NCBI GenBank assembly: GCA_009823395.1
Contig: CM020514.1
Location: forward strand, 8,098,466-8,162,465
Source: Thamnaconus septentrionalis
Taxonomy: Eukaryota > Chordata > Actinopteri > Tetraodontiformes > Monacanthidae
Direction: 5' to 3'
DNA: 64,000 bases
The notes beneath the pieces were generated by a model, which saw only the letters and a list, made by a program, of their open reading frames with translations, had not been told where the DNA came from and did not search any database. The translations under genes and the position numbers were made by a program. Shown piece by piece: positions 10,341 through 22,169 of the stretch (its first letter is position 1; each line of letters starts with the position of its first letter).

Positions 10341-10355
10341 CCAGTAGGGGGCGCC
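10341..10355 (+). promoter_or_regulatory. CTCF-like binding motif
   Basis: CCAGTAGGGGGCGCC fits the CTCF core CCASYAGRKGGCRS at every position. It lies in CpG-rich DNA just upstream of the cluster of CA/GT tracts. CTCF is a vertebrate insulator and loop-anchor protein. Occupancy cannot be judged from sequence. Confidence 0.45.
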
Positions 10356-10574
10356 AGAGAGATGTGTCTGATCCAGGTCGCGGCGGCGCGGGAGGTCCTT
10401 TCATCGGCCGCGCGGCTGCTTCGCATGATAACAAGATGTTGTGGAGGGGGGGCGGAAGAAAAACCCCGACCCGGACCATTAATGAAACATGAAGCTGGGC
10501 GAAGAGGAAGTGATGAGCTCGGCTTTTCTTCGCTTTTTCCTCGCACCCGTTTGCTCTTTTTTTTATTCTCGTGG

Positions 10575-10577
<3 letters not shown>

Positions 10578-10629
<52 letters not shown>
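10578..10629. repeat. (CA)n microsatellite
   Basis: About 26 uninterrupted CA units. It is the first of four dinucleotide tracts within 580 bp and the only one in CA orientation. Confidence 0.97.
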
Positions 10630-10631
<2 letters not shown>

Positions 10632-10775
10632 GGCCCAGTCTCTCCAGGCCTTGGCCCTCAGACTGCTGCAGCCTGACAACCGTCTGCAGGCTCTCCGAGT
10701 TCTTTCGGGGGGGATTTGCTTTGCTCAACAGCTTCCAAACTGGTCCAGCTGGTTTTGGACATTGGCGTGTGTGCA

Positions 10776-10778
<3 letters not shown>

Positions 10779-10829
<51 letters not shown>
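10779..10829. repeat. (GT)n microsatellite
   Basis: About 25 GT units following GTGTGCATGC. Confidence 0.97.
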
Positions 10830-10832
<3 letters not shown>

Positions 10833-10938
10833 CTAAGAACGGGTGGCAGTGGAAGCAGTGGCACTTTGGTGCTTTGCCATCAGGCTTCCCTCCAAGGACT
10901 GTGTCAAGACAGTGAGAGCCTGGGCCTCCACGTGCACG

Positions 10939-10940
10939 TG

Positions 10941-10999
<59 letters not shown>
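10939..10999. repeat. (GT)n microsatellite
   Basis: About 30 GT units with one GC interruption near the start (GTGTGCGTGTG). Confidence 0.97.
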
Positions 11000-11000
<1 letters not shown>

Positions 11001-11106
11001 GGGGCCACGCAGGGCGGTGCTCCACTTCTGCAGCAGTAATCTAATGAGCCTGTAAACACACTCATTTGACATCATTAATTGGAGCGAGATCAGAGATCGC
11101 AGAGGG

Positions 11107-11109
<3 letters not shown>

Positions 11110-11158
<49 letters not shown>
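11110..11158. repeat. (GT)n microsatellite
   Basis: About 24 uninterrupted GT units, the fourth tract of the cluster. Confidence 0.97.
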
Positions 11159-11830
11159 TAGAGGTTGGAGGGGTCTCCCATCAGAGAGGGTTCTCCCAGA
11201 TCAAAGATTTAGACTGTGAAATCCTTGATTATGCGACAGAGAGACACATTAGAGGCAGTTTCTCCTGCCAAGCGCTGAGAGCGGCAGTATCTCCGGCCAG
11301 CGCCAGCCAGCGCGCCTTGATTCCTGAGACGGCAAAAAAAAAAAATCCAAAACAAAACAAAATGAGTACAAAAAAAGCAACACAAAACCAGCCCTGTATT
11401 TTGTCAATTTTTTTTTTAGAACCAATCTCGGAAGCGTCGCAAAGCTACTTTTTTTTGTCCCAGCAGCGGCTGTTTTGGAAGACAACTTTGGAGTCGTCTG
11501 TCTGTCTGTCTGTCGCCGGCTGCGACCCATTAGCTCTAGCTGCGGCGGCGAGTCGCTCCGCTGCGACTCGGAACCCGAGTCCGTCCAGTCCTTAATGATG
11601 CATCCGTCCTCCGTTCGCCGCCTTTCATTTTACACAGCGTCGCTCCCCTCGTTGCGCCCTTTGTTCCGCCCGTTTCATGTTGTGTTTTTTTTTTTTGTCG
11701 CAGCGCCGTGGAAGTGCGGCGGCGGCAGCAGTGGCGGCCTGTGCGCGCTCGGGCTGAGCGAGGCAAGAAAGTGCAGGAATTCCAAACCCACCCCTCCCCT
11801 CCCTTTCCTCCCCCTCCCCCGCCGGTGTAA
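11159..11830. other. Non-coding, low-complexity-prone sequence
   Basis: Holds A-runs near 11333-11345, a T-run near 11410, a short (GTCT)n tract at 11498-11514 and C-rich sequence at 11788-11822. No gene is recognised. The long open frames here (11113-11595, 11475-11840) start in repeats and lack domains. Confidence 0.45.
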
Positions 11831-12010
11831 TACATTATGAAGATTTCACTTTCTGCCTTTGATTCGGCGCTGACAGTTGTCCTTCAGCCCCCCTTTAAAG
11901 TCTCACTTTCCAGCCCTAATGGCTGTCATGTCGCCGGCGCTCTCTGGACTCTTACTCAAAGTGTCATTGGCATAATGGTCGGCAGCCGTCGGCCTCTTTT
12001 GATCATCCAT
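11831..12010. promoter_or_regulatory. Candidate regulatory block
   Basis: Unique, evenly composed sequence with TACATTATGAAGATTTCA, GCTGACAGTTG and CCCTAATGGCTGTCA motifs. The Meis/TGIF-type core TGACAG appears twice, once per strand. Conservation untested. Confidence 0.25.
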
Positions 12011-12079
12011 GCCGTGTGCGAGGAGGAGCAACTCGGAGCCCCGAAACACCGAGGTGTGCTTGTGCGCACGTGTGCGTCT

Positions 12080-12300
12080 GTCTGTCTGCGTGTGTGTGTG
12101 TGCGCGCGCCTAGTGAGCACCTCTGCTCAGCTGCCACTCCCATGTGAAAAAAAATATAAAAAAAATAAAAAAAGCTCCACGACCGGAAATCTAAAATTCA
12201 CTTTCAAATAGTTTTTCTCCCCGTTCTCGGTGCCTAATAGCCAAACAGTGGAAAGTGTGCGTGTGAATGTGTGTGCGTGTGCGTGCGCGTGTACTCATTA
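12080..12300. repeat. GT/GC-rich degenerate dinucleotide stretches
   Basis: Interrupted GT and GC runs at about 12074-12110 and 12255-12292, separated by A-rich sequence. Probably decayed microsatellites. Confidence 0.6.
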
Positions 12301-12434
12301 CAGCAATAGCGCAGGTTTCCACTGTATCAGCACCTCAGACTCGGCCCAGTTTGGCACTCCCTCAACAGATAGTCAAACAAAGAGCTGAGGAGCCACAAGG
12401 GAGCGGGAGAAAACCCATGAACAAGGTAGCGCCA

Positions 12435-12436
12435 GT

Positions 12437-12482
<46 letters not shown>
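12435..12482. repeat. Compound (GT)n(GA)n microsatellite
   Basis: About 13 GT units pass directly into about 11 GA units. Confidence 0.95.
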
Positions 12483-12483
<1 letters not shown>

Positions 12484-12914
12484 GTTGATCCGAGGCCTTG
12501 GACCCCGAAAGAGCCGAACTGAACACACACATTGAAATACACCCCGGCCCGTGTCAAGCCGGTCCAAGATAAATTCCCCGGCGCCAGAGCCAGGAGCAGA
12601 ACTCTTCCAAGCAGGACGGCCGCGGCCAGGAATCACACCAAAGGGGCCTCGCTGCGCTCCAGCCGAGACGACGACGCTGCCGCGACGTGTCATAAAAGCC
12701 GCGCCGCGAGTTCAAACGTCCCGAGCTTGTGGAAAAAAACCCAGAAAAAACCAACAACAAAACACTGGCGCCTGAATCCAAGGTGCCGAGTCCCTTCCAA
12801 GAAGTCCTCTCATTTCCTGCCTGGTTCACCTGCACCTCAGGACTCGGTCCAGGTGCATTCAGGTGCATCCAGGAACCTCCGGCCGCTAGGGATTTACACA
12901 TGCCGGTACGCTTT

Positions 12915-13200
12915 AAAATCCTGCTTAAAGGGCCCAGCGAGCAGGATTTGGTAGGAAGTCATAGTGAGAGAAACATATCGCAAACTAACACCGATGTTGG
13001 TCACTGTTTTCTCACGTCTGCCTTTCTTCATTTGAGGAACGTTTAAAGGCCCCGGCGTGCGAGATTTGGAAGCCTTTAGCGGCGAGGAAGCGGATTCCAA
13101 ACAGTGTTTTTTCGGGGGCTCAGTTGATGGACGGGGAATGTTTTCCACTCAGTTCGTGGCTCTCGAGGAAGGCATTTAAAAGCCCAGTGTGAGAAGTCTG
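12915..13200 (+). repeat. Three diverged copies of a TTAAAGGcCC...GATTT repeat
   Basis: TTAAAGGGCCCAGCG...GGATTTGG at 12925, TTAAAGGCCCCGGCGTGCG...GATTTGG at 13043 and TTTAAAAGCCCAGTGTGAG at 13175 share the same head. Spacings are 118 and 132 bp, so the block looks like an old tandem array or nested insertions. The same head recurs at 62880 and, reversed, at 25556-25595 and 39545-39572. Confidence 0.5.
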
Positions 13201-14400
13201 TCCTCATCGTTCTTCTTCCTCCTGGGATGCCAGTAAAGTGACAAAACCCAGAGCAGATCCTCACTCTTGGCTACTGCACAAAACGTGGTGTTGCAATCTA
13301 GGCACATCCTCATGTAGACCTTTGTCAATATGTGAACGTTTATGTTTAATATTAGCAAGTGACAGCACAACATTTATTAGTAATGACCTTATTTAACTAT
13401 AACCTATTTCCTTCCTTTAGTTCACTCTAAATATTACATATTGTGCCTTAAATACACATATAGTGTAAAACCAAAAGCCTGAATAAAGGGCCAAAGTAAC
13501 ACTATTGGTGTTAATTGTTGGCTGGGTTTGTCTACTGTGTGCGTTTTCCACCCTGTACTTTTGCTAGCACGTTGTATTTCTGCAAATTTCTCCCAGATTG
13601 TTGCATAAAACCGAAGCCCAACGCCTCCTGTGCTTAAAACTTTAAACTTACAACAAAGGAACTTGAAGCGTCCCAGTGCACAACCTTAGTTCTACTTTTT
13701 TTTGTATTTGTTGTCAAGAGCTTCACAGAACTTTTTCTTCCTTTTTTTTTTCTGAAAGAATAAAGAAAGAAAAAGAAACCCAGTCTAAACTTCTGTGAAT
13801 CAATCGATTTGTCTTTGGACTTATTTATTTAATACACACACACACACACACATGCACAGACTAGCACGCACGCACGTGCGCTCGCACTGTACATTTCGCA
13901 GCCCTCCCCTTTATCCACAGAGGAATCCAGATCAGAGCACTCGGCCAAGATCGCGTGTGATGTAAAGTTCTGGAGAATAAAAGTTGTCTCTTCCAATAAC
14001 GCAATCCCGCCGCGTATCGAAAGGCGCGTCAATTTCAGTTACACCTGGCGCGGCGGCTGGAAAACAGAGAGCTCTCCGCTTCTAAAAGACAATGCCATAG
14101 CAGTCACTCCCCACCTGAATGACTGATACATTAAACATGCGGAAAGCAGCGGGAGGACACAAGGGAAAGGGGCCTTCAAAGGGAAGGAAAAATGCATCCA
14201 AAAACAACAACAAACCCCCCGCCCCGAAAAAAAAAAAATATATAGAAAAAAAGGGAAAATATGTTGCTGGGTGCAGCCGAGCGAGCCAGCAAGTCAGCCA
14301 GCAACGCGGCTCTCACTCTGCTTCCAGGAACAGAGGGGTGTTTCACTGAATCAATAAGCTGCTAAAATAAGTGTGATGAATATATCTTACTGTAAATCTC
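13201..14400. other. Non-coding unique sequence
   Basis: AT-rich without recognised genes to about 13830, with T- and A-runs at 13740-13780. 13955-14130 is more mixed and may be regulatory. A-rich at 14185-14260. No supported open frame. Confidence 0.4.
13834..13852. repeat. (CA)n microsatellite, short
   Basis: About nine CA units followed by interrupted CACG units. Confidence 0.85.
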
Positions 14401-14622
14401 CCCCTCCCCCGTTTTTCTTACTCACGCCCCGCCCGTGAATGAATCGGTAAAAGGGCGCCAAATCCCAGAGAAAGCTAACACGAGTCGCTTTCGGCCCGAT
14501 CAGACGGCGGCGCAAGTGTCAAGAAGAAACGTGCGCGGTGGTGAAGCGCTGACACAGCTGCCCGAGGCCTGGCCCTGTTGTAGGAGATTAACTCCGGCAC
14601 GTCGCCGACGCCTCAGTCAGCC

Positions 14623-14670
14623 GCAGCAGCCAGCCAGCCAGCCAGGTAGGCAGGCAGGCAGCCAGGCGGT
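14623..14670. repeat. (CCAG)n/(GGCA)n tetranucleotide tract
   Basis: CAGCCAGCCAGCCAGCC passes into GGTAGGCAGGCAGGCAGCC. The unit switches strand sense in the middle. Confidence 0.8.
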
Positions 14671-14700
14671 GCGGACAGGGGGCTGAAGACGTGCCGAGCC

Positions 14701-16100
14701 TGTGCTCTTTGTTTCGCCGCCGGACATGTTAAAGTTCCATTAAGGAAGGGCGAACACTCAAGGCTGCTGCTCGAGCCTCCCGCTCGGAATGATAATTGTT
14801 CGGGCCGGATGGTCGGATGAAAAGGAAACTCATCAAAGTAAATTCATCTCTGAAGATTAAAATTCAGTTTTAGGGGAGAAAATTAGGAATTACTGAAACG
14901 TGCTAGTATTTTGCCTCGTTGCCAGGCTTTCTGCTTCCTGGGGCTGTATTTGAACTGAGGTCGACGGGGTGCAAAAATACGGAATCTTCGCAAGTAGAAA
15001 TCACACAGCAGTGGGTTTTATTTTGCGTTGAGAAGCCAAACTGTTGTAGCTTGTAGATCATCCTCACCTGACACCTGCACAATGTGACCTTTGCGCGGTC
15101 GCATTTAAACTGTGGCCACCTCCCAGTTAGAAGGTCCTGTTTTTGTGAGGAGAGACTTTCTGAGTGGAGGTTGTGTGTTCTTCGTGTGTGTTTCCACGGG
15201 ATGCTGCGGTTTTTAATCAGAAACATGGAGCTTATGGTTTATTCCAATCAAGGGCCCCGACCAGCCACTGATGAAAACCCGGATCTGGTCCACTCATCTG
15301 TATGACCTCATCTTGTCTCATCTCAACTAGTGCGCTGGAACGCAAGACTCAGCACGCCTTGTAATGTTGCAACCCAAAAATTTGGCCAAATTTGAATATT
15401 TTATCAAAATAATGCATTCTGTTAACAGATCGTCTCCTTTTAAATCAAGGAAACATCCACTAATCGCTGATCGCTGGTTTGTCATCTCCAGTGGGAAGTT
15501 GTGCGTTTCCTCCATCTGCTTCCGCACACGTGGCGACATTTCCCGGCTTTTTCATCCGCGAAACCGCAGCGCATTCGCTCGTTCCAGGAAAAAAAAAATT
15601 TGCTCGGTATTTGAGGTTGCGATGCTTTTAATCAGCTAACAGCCTCGTGGCTTCCAGACCTATGCTCGGAATCGGAGTCTTAATCTAGAGTCTTTAGTCG
15701 GACCTTGGGGAATCCATGCTAATGGATCCTCTTGCTTCGGGCCTCTGGCTTAATACTTGCCATTTACAACTTCCTCTGCTAGTTTCGCTAAACATTCTCA
15801 ATTAGGTGGCCAGCGGCAGCGTTCTGATCGCTGCGCGTTCTGACCGCTCCTGCGTTTATTCCCGCCGGTGATTTCTCTTTACTTAATTTTTTCATTTTTT
15901 CGCACCGTGACCCTCCGGACGTGGTGGTCACGGCGGGACCTTGGCACTTCATCCTGCACGCAGCGGCAGCTTCACAGCGAAATGATAATTAACTCCCGCC
16001 GTCAATTAGCATGCGGCGTGGGTATGGGTAACGAGGAGCCAATTACAAGGAAAAATATACATAATCAATTATTTATTCGCTCTTAATTACAGTGGGTTTT
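14701..16100. other. Non-coding unique sequence
   Basis: No gene recognised. 15970-16140 (ATGATAATTAACTCCCGCC, GTCAATTAGCATGC, AATTATTTATTCGCTCTTAATTACAG) is dense in TAATTA/AATTA motifs and is a candidate regulatory block. Open frames at 15364-15639 and on the minus strand at 14903-15226 lack domain features. Confidence 0.35.
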
Positions 16101-17650
16101 TACACTGTTACAGTCGCGGCAGTGCAATTAATGACCTTCGGCGATCTTCATTTGAAATTGCCGTGGAGCGGAGGAATTTACCCAAATCCCTCGGTGGAGC
16201 GAAGGCTGCGCGTGCGCAACAAACACACGCGAGCACGCTAGCTCGTTCGCACAAACTAAGAAAACCGAACAATTCGTAGCGCAGAGGGAGTGCAGAGGAG
16301 GCAGGAGCAGGAAGACGTGTCGCGAGAGGAGAGAGAGAGGGAAAGGAAGGAAGGAGCAGAGGAGGGTAGGACTGGTACTGTCTGTCAGTCAAGATGCCCA
16401 GGGTGTGCACGGTGTGCACGGTGTCACCCGCGCGACCGAGCCGTCTGTCGAGGCCACCTGCCTCATTATGGGAAGATGTATGCATCTGGGGCAAGACTGT
16501 GGCTGGCTCATCCCGAGCATGGGCAGGGGTAATGGCACGCTGGCAACTATTACTGCATTATGTTCGCAAGTGGTACACACACTGCACCGGGAGACAGAGC
16601 AAGCTTGCGAGCCAAGGCCTCGGCTGGATGAGGCGGATGCAAGCGTGTGTGTGTGTATGTGAGAGAGAGAGAGGGAGAATGTGTGTGTGCAAATTTCCCT
16701 AATCCCCACTTCAGACCAGGAAGTAACAATAATAATAACAATCTGGAGTATTCTGTGCTCTACTTGAGTCCAATGTTTTCTGTTCATGGTCTTTACTGAT
16801 TTGACTTTCATTCCACTGTGCAGATTTAGGAATTAAGGAAGTTTTTATATGGTAAAGTGAGGTAGTAGAGATGGGATGAAAAGCCCCTGAATTTGCGAAG
16901 AAATTATTTGAAAGAAAATAATAGTTTTGGGATTCTTTTTTGCAAATAATGGAATCGGCTGCGCTGAGTGAATTGTGATGTAGCAAACATTTCCCAGCTG
17001 CATCTGTCCAAGAAAGATGGAAGTGGAACAAATGTCTCCACCACCCTCTTGTTTTGTTTTCGCAAAAGCGTGCCACCGAAAAGTGAGCAGGTGGAGGAAG
17101 TTATCTTCCAAGTCGTCATCCGCAAGTAGAGGATCCCCCGCTGTTCGAGCCAATCAGGTTGCATTCACAGCAAATTAAAGCCTGGCAGGGTTGTGCTGCC
17201 GGACAGAAATGTAATGTCTGGTTTTGTCTCGGAGTCGTGCAACCTGTTGATGAGACCCGTCTTTGGTGGCTGCTTGAGGCCAAAGATGTTCCTTTTCCCT
17301 CTCCAGCCATTCCAAAAGCTCAGCCAAAGAAACGTCCCTTCCATCTACTGTATTAAAAGCTTAACTAGACTAAGGGTGATAAAATCACTCCAAATATATA
17401 CCTGTTTATCCCTTCATAATTTGCACAATTTATATTTAAATTATGTTAGTGGGTGTTCTTGTCAGAAGGCTGCTGGCCAGACATTTGAAAAGGCTTCCTA
17501 ACTGCTGATAAACAACTCCTTAATATACCATAATATAGAAAGAAAATTAATTAATCAAAATTAATAAAACACAGAAAAGAAAAAATAAATGACCTATTCA
17601 ATAAAGAGTGAGAAGAAGCATAGCTTTTTAACTCTCACCCCTTTCTCGAA
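16101..17650. other. Non-coding sequence with purine-rich and GT/GA patches
   Basis: A purine-rich stretch (16285-16372) and a GT-to-GA compound tract (about 16641-16690) interrupt unique sequence. Overlapping Arg/Cys-rich open frames around 16290-16810 reflect the purine and GT bias. From 17350 the sequence is AT-rich. Confidence 0.4.
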
Positions 17651-17659
17651 ACATAAAGG

Positions 17660-17745
17660 ATATATATATGTATATATACATATATACATACAGTCACATA
17701 CCCTCATACATACATACAAACATACATGCACCTATATAACAAGCA
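17660..17745. repeat. (TA)n/(TACA)n AT-rich microsatellite
   Basis: TATATATATGTATATATACATATATACATACA-like sequence followed by CATACATACAAACATACATG. It is an alternating purine-pyrimidine tract. Confidence 0.85.
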
Positions 17746-17759
17746 TCACATTTGACCCA

Positions 17760-18060
17760 GTGTGATGGTTCCATCATGTGTCCCAGTTACTCCAGCAGGT
17801 GAAATTACTCCTTGCGTTTCATTTCTTTTGCGCTACAACAGGCCAGTGTTTGCACCTGCTCTGGCCTTCAAGACTTTTTACCCCGCGTTATGTCACAGCT
17901 GGTACGAGACGGCCGTGGGATCAAGTGGGGATCGCCGTCGGAAAACAGCGGCTGACGTCGACGTAACGTGCGACTACACTACCGACGCCCTTTGAACGTT
18001 CGCAAACCCGATCGCGACTGCAAAACTTTCCCCGTGTCCACCTCCGCCGCCCCCCCCTCA
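17760..18060. other. Non-coding unique sequence
   Basis: No gene recognised. The frame at 17762-17995 has no domain. The end is C-rich (18047-18085). Confidence 0.4.
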
Positions 18061-18360
18061 CTCTAACTCCCACCTGCCCCCCCGTACCTGGACCTGAATA
18101 CCATTAGACCCTAATGGAGCGCGCTGTGAGGGACAGCCCATCACGGCGGCGTCCCGTCAGCGACACCGACATGTATCTTGGTGCTCATTATCATCCTTGA
18201 ACCGCGCCAATTTACATCTGATGCCGCGACTAATTCGGCCCCAGTGTTGTCAAGGGGCGCAGGAAGTGGCCGTGCCGTGATGACAGCGCGGCTGTCAGGA
18301 GCCCGCGGATGGAGGATTCCTCGGGGCCATGATTTAATGCCCATGTCAAGCCCCGCTGTC
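18060..18360. promoter_or_regulatory. Candidate regulatory block with Meis/TGIF-type palindrome
   Basis: TGACAGC at 18281-18287 and GCTGTCA at 18291-18297 form a perfect 7-bp inverted repeat around GCG. CTGTCA recurs near 18357. CATTAGACCCTAATGG (18102-18117) is a second near-palindrome. TGACAG is the core recognised by Meis/TGIF homeodomain proteins, which are frequent binders in vertebrate developmental enhancers. Function is inferred only. Confidence 0.35.
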
Positions 18361-20660
18361 AGCCTCTCTCTCTCCCTCTCTCCTCGCTCGCCCTCGCTCC
18401 TCCGCCGCTTCCCTCCATCCGGCCATTAGGATTCAGAGGAGCGGCGGCGGCGGAGCCGAGCCGGCGACCTGGCCTGCTTAGGATTCACACTCGGGGGCGA
18501 GGAAACAACACGCCCTGTTTCGCAAGTGATTTACCTTTTCGCCTGTAAACTGCAATCAGGAACCCCTTTGAAAAGGGGGCGATGAAGAAAGAGAACATAT
18601 GTGAGGAGGGGGTCCTTGAACTCGTCACTGTCGCTGTTTGCTGTAAGGATGATATTGGAATAAAAATTGAAAAAGAGCCACAGCATGGTGGTTTTTTTTT
18701 CTGCAATTTAAAGACTTGGTAAAAGTGAGTTCTGTATTGACTTAGCAATGATTGAACACTGGTAGACCATGGGAGGCTTCCACAATTACACTGACTTTGG
18801 CACTTGTTTGTCTTCGCCACCTGTGGCCACTTTTGCTCTGTTAGCAGGTCATAGTGGAGCACAAAGGACGACAGGCCGATGGTAGTTGTAGTTCCCTTTT
18901 CTCTCCACTCTGCTTTGCTGCGGCTCAACAAAAACACTCTCTGCTCAGACATCATTTAGCATTTGTCATCATGATAGCACAAACTTGGCGATGCTGTTGC
19001 CTTCCATCTTCTTTATACAACTTTTTTGGGAATCTTTTTCTCTTTGGTTGTGCATCTACAGATCTTAAGAGCCCTTTACTTCATTCCGTCATTTTTTTCT
19101 AATGGAAATTCTACCTCATGCAGTGCTACTCTTGCTTTTTAAGAAAGAACTACAAGAATTTTTTTTTTTATTATCTTGTCTTATTAAAAATAAACAACAA
19201 AATAATTTTCATTTGTTTTTTCTGTCTCTGAGGCAGTCAAACCTTTTGAAACACATGCAAAAAAATTCTCTGGCAAATATTAAAATTCCAATAACTGGGA
19301 ATGGGAGTGAAAATTTTAAGGGTGTCTGAAAACTTTTTTCCATTGTTTAGAATTATTTGTAAAGCTCATATCTACCATTCGAGCATCAGGTTCCTCGCAA
19401 AAGTCTGCCTTTGCAAAGAGAATGGGACAGACGCTCTTTCCCCATCTGAAACAAAAGCCAAACCTGAGACGCCTGACCTCTATTGACCCCCCCCAAAGGT
19501 CAAAGGTGAGAGTGGCCACAGATGGCCAGACCAGGCCGGACCAGGAGAGAGAAAGTGTCGATATTTCACACTCTCACTATAGGACAGATCTGGACGGGTG
19601 GTTGGATGAGACTGAAACATACATTTGCAAATATAAAAATTTCTATGACGCTGATTTGATACTCCTGCAATATTCCCGCCTCTCTTTTAAGGCTGTGTGA
19701 TTTTTTTGGCAATGATCTCAATGCAATGACCGCAAACAGTTCATAGAGTTAGAAGAATACATGATATACAAGCACTGGTGCCCTGTGCAGTTATTATTTC
19801 CACTCTGTGGTCCACTTTCCCGTCCAGTGGGTGGAGATGGATGGCTACCCAGAGTGCTCTGTGTGTCTGGAAGCGAACTATTGATCGCTGTTACCGTTGG
19901 TTTCAGCCTCCATTTGTTGGTCTGCCCATGAAAGCACAACTGGACGGATCATAGAAAGTGGCCTCAGCCCCTTTTTTAATGAAGTTTGAGCGTCGAAGAG
20001 AGAGAAGAAAAAAAGACGGAAAACAAGTAAGAAAGAAAGAAAAAGAAAGAAAGAAAATCCCTCCTTCACCCACCAGCAGTCGCGCTGCATCGTCTATGCA
20101 GACGATCACATTTGTTTTCAGTAAGTTGAGGCGAGTGCCGGTGGCCAGCGACGGCAGGAAACTGGGGAGCGGGTTTGGGGCGGGGGTGCTCGAAAAAAAA
20201 TCATATATTCACAGACGCCTGCCCGCAACAACAATTGCAGCGATTTTGATAATGATGCTGTCTGAAATTCATGACACTTCGGCTCTCGGCTCGTCCGCCA
20301 AATTGTGTTTAGTGTCGTTTTTTATTGCAATTTTCATCAGCGCTTTTTATTCCTTCACTTTAAGGAGAGGCAGGGAGCAAGGGAGCGAGGGGGATCATTA
20401 GCCCAGGACTGTTCAGCCATGCACAGAGGGAGAGAGAGAGATAGAAAAAAAACGCCATCAAAGTTGACACAGAAAATGTCCTTGTTCTCTAATTTATAAA
20501 CAAAAAACACAGATTTTCCCTTTCATGTGGCTTCTTGGAGATAATTATGACAAGATGAAAGCAGTTAAATTCCTCCCTCTGTTCTCCGCTCTTCAGACGG
20601 TTTCCCCCCATTGTCAAAAATGGAGATGAGATTTCATCGCGCCTGTCACCGGCCGTGTCC
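18361..20660. other. Non-coding, mostly AT-rich sequence
   Basis: A CT-rich stretch (18361-18420) and a (CGG)-rich patch (18441-18460) lead into AT-rich sequence with T-runs (19160, 19090) and purine-rich tracts (19995-20060). No gene recognised. The frame at 19958-20401 is driven by the AAG/GAAA-rich tract and rejected. Confidence 0.4.
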
Positions 20661-20670
20661 CTGTCTCCGC

Positions 20671-20735
20671 TGTCTGTCTGTCCGTCTGTCTGTCTGTCTG
20701 TCTGTCTGTCCGCCCGCCTGTCTGTCTCTCTGCCG
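20671..20735. repeat. (CTGT)n tetranucleotide microsatellite
   Basis: About 15 CTGT units with CCGT/CCGC interruptions, giving Ser/Val/Cys/Leu-rich artefact frames. Confidence 0.93.
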
Positions 20736-21014
20736 CTCCCCTCGCAGTTTCACTCTTCTTTGTCAGTTTTTCTTTCCTTTTTTTTTCCTAAAAAAAAAAT
20801 TAAAAAGATTGTGAACTGTGATAACCGAATCGGTGGCGTTTTTCAGAACTGTCAGTCAGTCAGTCACGGCGAGTCTCCGAGGTTGCCGTCCCCCCCAAAT
20901 GGAGAGAGTGATTAGCTTTTATCAGCTCGCCCATTCCTAAAGTTTAAAGCTCCCGGCTGCAATCAAAGGGGCCGATAACGTCCTCTTCATGCGCGCATAT
21001 GCTTTCTGTGCAAA

Positions 21015-21017
<3 letters not shown>

Positions 21018-21062
<45 letters not shown>
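21018..21062. repeat. (CA)n microsatellite
   Basis: About 22 uninterrupted CA units. Confidence 0.97.
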
Positions 21063-21064
<2 letters not shown>

Positions 21065-21200
21065 CGCGGACAGTGATGATTGGATGCCGACAGACCCCCC
21101 CCACCACACCCCTCACTTCCCCACCTCCTTCTTCCTCATTTCTCCATCACACACTCTGAGGCGACGGGCTGGTGCACTTGTGTGTGCTGTGTTGTCTGCT

Positions 21201-21226
21201 TTGTGTGTGTGTGTGTGTGTGTGGGT
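21201..21226. repeat. (GT)n microsatellite
   Basis: About 11 GT units ending in GGGTGTGCGTG. Confidence 0.9.
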
Positions 21227-21378
21227 GTGCGTGTCCTCCTGGGAGGTAATTACCAGAATAAATACAGTAAAGGCCACGGCTGCTAATTTATGCCTGATTG
21301 TTGACAGTCAGAGTATTGTTTAACATGCACAGAGAAAGCCCTTGGTGTTGTGTTTCATGATCCTCCGCGCCTCTGAGA

Positions 21379-21381
21379 GTG

Positions 21382-21413
<32 letters not shown>

Positions 21414-21415
21414 CG

Positions 21416-21440
<25 letters not shown>
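21379..21440. repeat. (GT)n microsatellite, interrupted by GCGTGC
   Basis: About 28 GT units with three C-containing interruptions (GCGTG, GCGTGCGTG). Confidence 0.95.
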
Positions 21441-21446
<6 letters not shown>

Positions 21447-22169
21447 TTTCTGCAATTGTCCTCTCGCACCTCCCTGTGTACGTGACACCTCTGGTTAAGT
21501 AAAATGCACACATTTATGCTAATCCTGGCATAACTGAGGTAAGTGTGTTTGTGTCTGTCCAACCTTTTCTTGTTTTCCTTTTCTTATGGATAACCTTCAT
21601 TTAGTGACGTCACAGACGGGCGAACCTTGGCCTCACATACCTCACATAACTAACTATAACTGTCTATAAACCATATAGTGTGAGATCCTCTGTCAAACAA
21701 ACACGGTGAAAGTAGGCTAGAGGTGTCGTCCTCTCACAAGGGCATCCGGACGACAAACTTTCAAACTCTGGCATCTTGCACCTTTGAGGTTCATCTTTAA
21801 TCACCTCACAAGATCTGATGCAACATATAGTAGACTTACAATACCCATTCCTTGTCATTATTTGACTCGCCTGTCTTCCAACTTCATAAAGGATTTTTTT
21901 CTTTTTATTAGAGATGAGCTTCTATCGTCTTTTGCGCCTCAATGCTCTCAGATCAGTGCTGCCGTAGTTGCACAAACTGCATGTGGCAAGTGGAGTTTGA
22001 ATTTAAAATCATTGTACGTTTTCCGAAGCCTTACCTTTCCACACCTTAATGCTTTCAGTTGGTTGACCAGCTGGAAGTGAAGACATCCGGTCTACAGTAT
22101 ACCCCGTATGTCATTGCAGACTGTGAAAGAGCGGGCTTGCTTGCTTGATTAATCAACAAAAAATGAAAA
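21441..22169. other. Non-coding unique sequence
   Basis: No gene or repeat recognised. The open frame at 21784-22080 lacks domain features. Confidence 0.4.

Noticed and set aside
10076..11055. Several Thr-His and Cys-Val rich open frames
   Set aside because: They are the CA/GT microsatellites translated.
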